The position numbers and the translations under genes were made by a program. DNA of 64,000 nucleotides from Lachnospiraceae bacterium (GTDB lineage Bacteria; Bacillota; Clostridia; Lachnospirales; Lachnospiraceae): NCBI GenBank assembly GCA_023664345.1, contig JAMPFQ010000006.1, forward strand, positions 1 to 64,000, given 5' to 3'. Every line of letters starts with the position of its first letter. Positions within the stretch are counted from its first letter, which is position 1. The notes under the pieces were generated by a model. That model did no database searches. It was given only the letters and a program-made list of their open reading frames with translations, and was not told the origin of the DNA. Below are positions 62,695 to 64,000 of this stretch, piece by piece.

Positions 62695-62855
62695 CGGCGA
62701 CCTCGCCTGGCTCGCGCGGCATCCTCTGTTGCGCTTTGCGCAACAGAGGATGATGCGGCATTCGCCGCATGTGCCAGGATACAAAAGCAACATTTTGTGA
62801 GCAAGCTCCCAAATGTTGTTTTTGTATCCTGGCCCGCGCTGCTCATTGCACACAC
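62695..62855. repeat. Dispersed hairpin repeat, copy R5, in the trp leader
   Basis: It holds a 15-bp perfect hairpin (62720-62734 with 62738-62752), then GCGGCATTCGCC (62755-62766), then a 23-bp hairpin with one mismatch (62773-62833), then GCTCATTGCA. The constant elements match R1 and R2, while the hairpins are unique. It lies between the T-box terminator and the trpE start, so it would be part of every read-through trp transcript. Confidence 0.7.
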
Positions 62856-62860
62856 AAAAT

Positions 62861-63196
62861 CCCGTCCCTGACAAATCATATTTGTCAAGGACGGGATGAA
62901 CATTTTATCTATCCATTATTCCCGCGGTGCCACCTTGCTTCGCTTCCATAAAGAAGCGCCCTTACCGGGATACCATCATACCCCTGACCTCTCACGCGGG
63001 TCTAACGTCGCAATATACTTGGAAAAATAAATCCTCAAACATCTCTTCCTTTCCCTGCGCCCTCCGTGGCCCATTTAACAGCTGACGTTCTGACCTTTCT
63101 CAGCATCCGGTCTCTCTGTAAGTGCCTGCGCGATGCTTTCCGCATCACACACTGTTTTTATCTCCACATCTACGGTTTCGGTTCCGCTATTCATTT
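62861..63196 (-). promoter_or_regulatory. T-box leader (tRNA-Trp) of the trp operon
   Basis: On the minus strand the T-box sequence AGGTGGCACCGCGG lies near 62935-62922. It precedes a terminator hairpin (CCCGTCCTTGACAAAT with its complement, 62861-62895) followed by TTTTG. In stem I a UGG specifier codon (63073-63071) sits after AAA in the expected bulge, with the AG-rich and GATGCTGAGAAAGG segments upstream. Uncharged tRNA-Trp would favour the antiterminator and let transcription reach trpE. Confidence 0.92.
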
Positions 63197-63202
63197 TTTA
63201 AT

Positions 63203-63231
63203 ATATTACTCCCGATATAAAAACATGTCAA
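63203..63231 (-). promoter_or_regulatory. trp operon promoter
   Basis: On the minus strand TTGACA (63231-63226) and TAATAT (63208-63203) are 17 bases apart, immediately upstream of the T-box leader and just past the GNAT stop codon. Confidence 0.85.
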
Positions 63232-63238
63232 GGATTTT

Positions 63239-63709
63239 CTACAAAATCTTCTCCATCCCCGTCTTATAAGGCGTCAGCCCGCAGCTTTCATAAAATTTCC
63301 TTGCCCCGGGATTGCATTCCCACACGTTCAGCGTTACATTGTAGCAGCCCTGCTCTTTTGCGAACCGCAGCACATATTCATAAAGCTGCTTCCCGATATG
63401 CTGTCCTCTGAGCGTCTCGTCCACGCACAGATCATCGATGTAAAGCGTCTTGATATCGGTGAGGATGTTGTCGTTCACATGCTGCTGGAAAACGCAGAAA
63501 GCGTATCCCTGCACATTCCCTTCCTCATCCAGACCTACAAAGATGGGCCTCTCATCATCTTCTATGATGGCGAGCAGTTCCTCGTCCGTATACTTCCGCG
63601 TATTGCTCTTGAACAGGTCCGGTCTGCCGTTATGGTGCACCATGAGCACCTGGTCCAACAGGTTGTCTATCCCCTGCATGTCCCTTTTTTCCGCTCTTCT
63701 GATTTTCAT
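63239..63709 (-). CDS. GNAT-family N-acetyltransferase
   Basis: This ~156-residue acetyl-CoA-dependent acyltransferase has the acetyl-CoA loop DETLRGQHIGKQLYEYV (R/QxxGxG/A) near residue 110 and the ending GCYNVTLNVWECNPGARKFYE typical of GNAT. The start at 63709 (MKIRRAEKRD) follows GGGGGT, contributed by the leader repeat. The acceptor is unknown. Confidence 0.88.
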   Translation of the reverse strand: MKIRRAEKRDMQGIDNLLDQVLMVHHNGRPDLFKSNTRKYTDEELLAIIEDDERPIFVGLDEEGNVQGYAFCVFQQHVNDNILTDIKTLYIDDLCVDETLRGQHIGKQLYEYVLRFAKEQGCYNVTLNVWECNPGARKFYESCGLTPYKTGMEKIL

Positions 63710-63715
63710 GCATAT

Positions 63716-63776
63716 ACCCCCTTTCGTGCTCCGGCACACATACCGATCAATATTTGAAAGTTTACTTTCACACTTC
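63716..63776. repeat. Leader repeat, copy B (upstream of the GNAT gene)
   Basis: It is the partner of 29823-29883, with about 53 of 61 bases matching. It ends at the ribosome site of the GNAT gene. Confidence 0.75.
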
Positions 63777-64000
63777 CTGCCATGCCGCTTCTACGGCACA
63801 AACCAATCCCACGGAACCTGATCGGTTCCAAGAAGAACGCTGTCCTTGCGTTCTTCCGTGTGAGACTTAGAATTTCTCCGCGAAGCAGCCTTTGCTGTGA
63901 GCGGTTAGAAATTCTTCTCACACTTCCAGTCATGCCGCCTGCGGCGGCACAAACAATCCATGAATCGGTGCAAGTCTGGAAGAATCGCTGCTCTTGCGAT
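63768..64000. repeat. Tandem repeat with a 150-base period and variable hairpins, running off the window
   Basis: TCACACTTCCTGCCATGCCG (63768) recurs as TCACACTTCCAGTCATGCCG at 63918, exactly 150 bases later. In both, a GCxGC-type hairpin and GGCACAAAC follow, then AATCC. Each unit also contains a local hairpin, such as GAACGCTGTCCTTGCGTTC in the first. The second unit is cut by the window end. No gene is seen here. Confidence 0.75.

Noticed and set aside
62683-62874. Open frames of 60-96 codons in the trp leader as a leader peptide
   Set aside because: They run through the hairpin repeat R5. Control is by a T-box with a UGG specifier, so no attenuator peptide is needed and no run of Trp codons is present.

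Overview
The window comes from a Gram-positive Clostridia bacterium, most likely a gut Lachnospiraceae. The inference rests on a class B sortase beside a PKTGE-type surface protein, an LCP-family cell-wall ligase, a T-box controlled trp operon, a CpsB/C/D phosphotyrosine capsule module, and several Rpn-like nuclease genes. Nearly every gene is on the minus strand. No rRNA, tRNA or CRISPR array was recognised.

Layout. 1-3400: an ABC-class ATPase, a broken P-loop gene and a RelB/RelE-type toxin-antitoxin pair. 3465-15398: one seven-gene operon of a giant von Willebrand A protein, a DUF58 protein, a MoxR ATPase, two membrane proteins and an ABC-2 exporter. 15586-16291: yceD-rpmF with its own promoter and terminator. 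16423-20955: an HTH regulator and a surface module (cohesin-like protein, LCP, sortase substrate, sortase B). 20999-48500: a 27 kb capsule/exopolysaccharide locus read leftwards from cpsB. It contains CpsBCD, the priming transferase, glycosyltransferases, Wzy, Wzx, a pyruvyl transferase, a radical SAM protein, a CMP-sugar branch, and UDP-glucuronate/UDP-xylose synthesis. Three Rpn-like units interrupt it. 48578-49986: a tyrosine recombinase gene between 28-bp inverted repeats. 50053-52842: an ABC/LytTR/DUF3021 operon. 53078-55753: an XRE regulator, a DUF4143 ATPase and a small membrane protein. 55845-63231: a trpE-GD-C-F-B-A operon behind a tRNA-Trp T-box. 63239-64000: a GNAT acetyltransferase and tandem hairpin repeats.

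The main discovery candidate is an apparent invertible promoter for the capsule operon. The inverted repeats (27 of 28 bases matching) enclose the integrase gene and a consensus promoter (TTGACA, 17 bp, TATACT). In the sequenced orientation the promoter points away from the capsule genes, into a bidirectional terminator. Inversion would aim it at cpsB, so the window probably shows the OFF state of a self-contained phase switch.

Two other unexplained systems stand out. First, three Rpn-like genes each lie between their own ~21-bp inverted ends. The two ends of each unit match each other even though the units differ, which suggests mobile or convertible cassettes. One sits exactly at a capsule gene junction, with a decayed second copy of the neighbouring gene's tail on its other side. 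Second, a dispersed repeat family has constant arms (GCGGCATTCGCC ... CTCATTGC) around a different hairpin in each copy. One copy is inserted in frame within the signal-peptide region of a surface protein, and another lies between the trp terminator and trpE.
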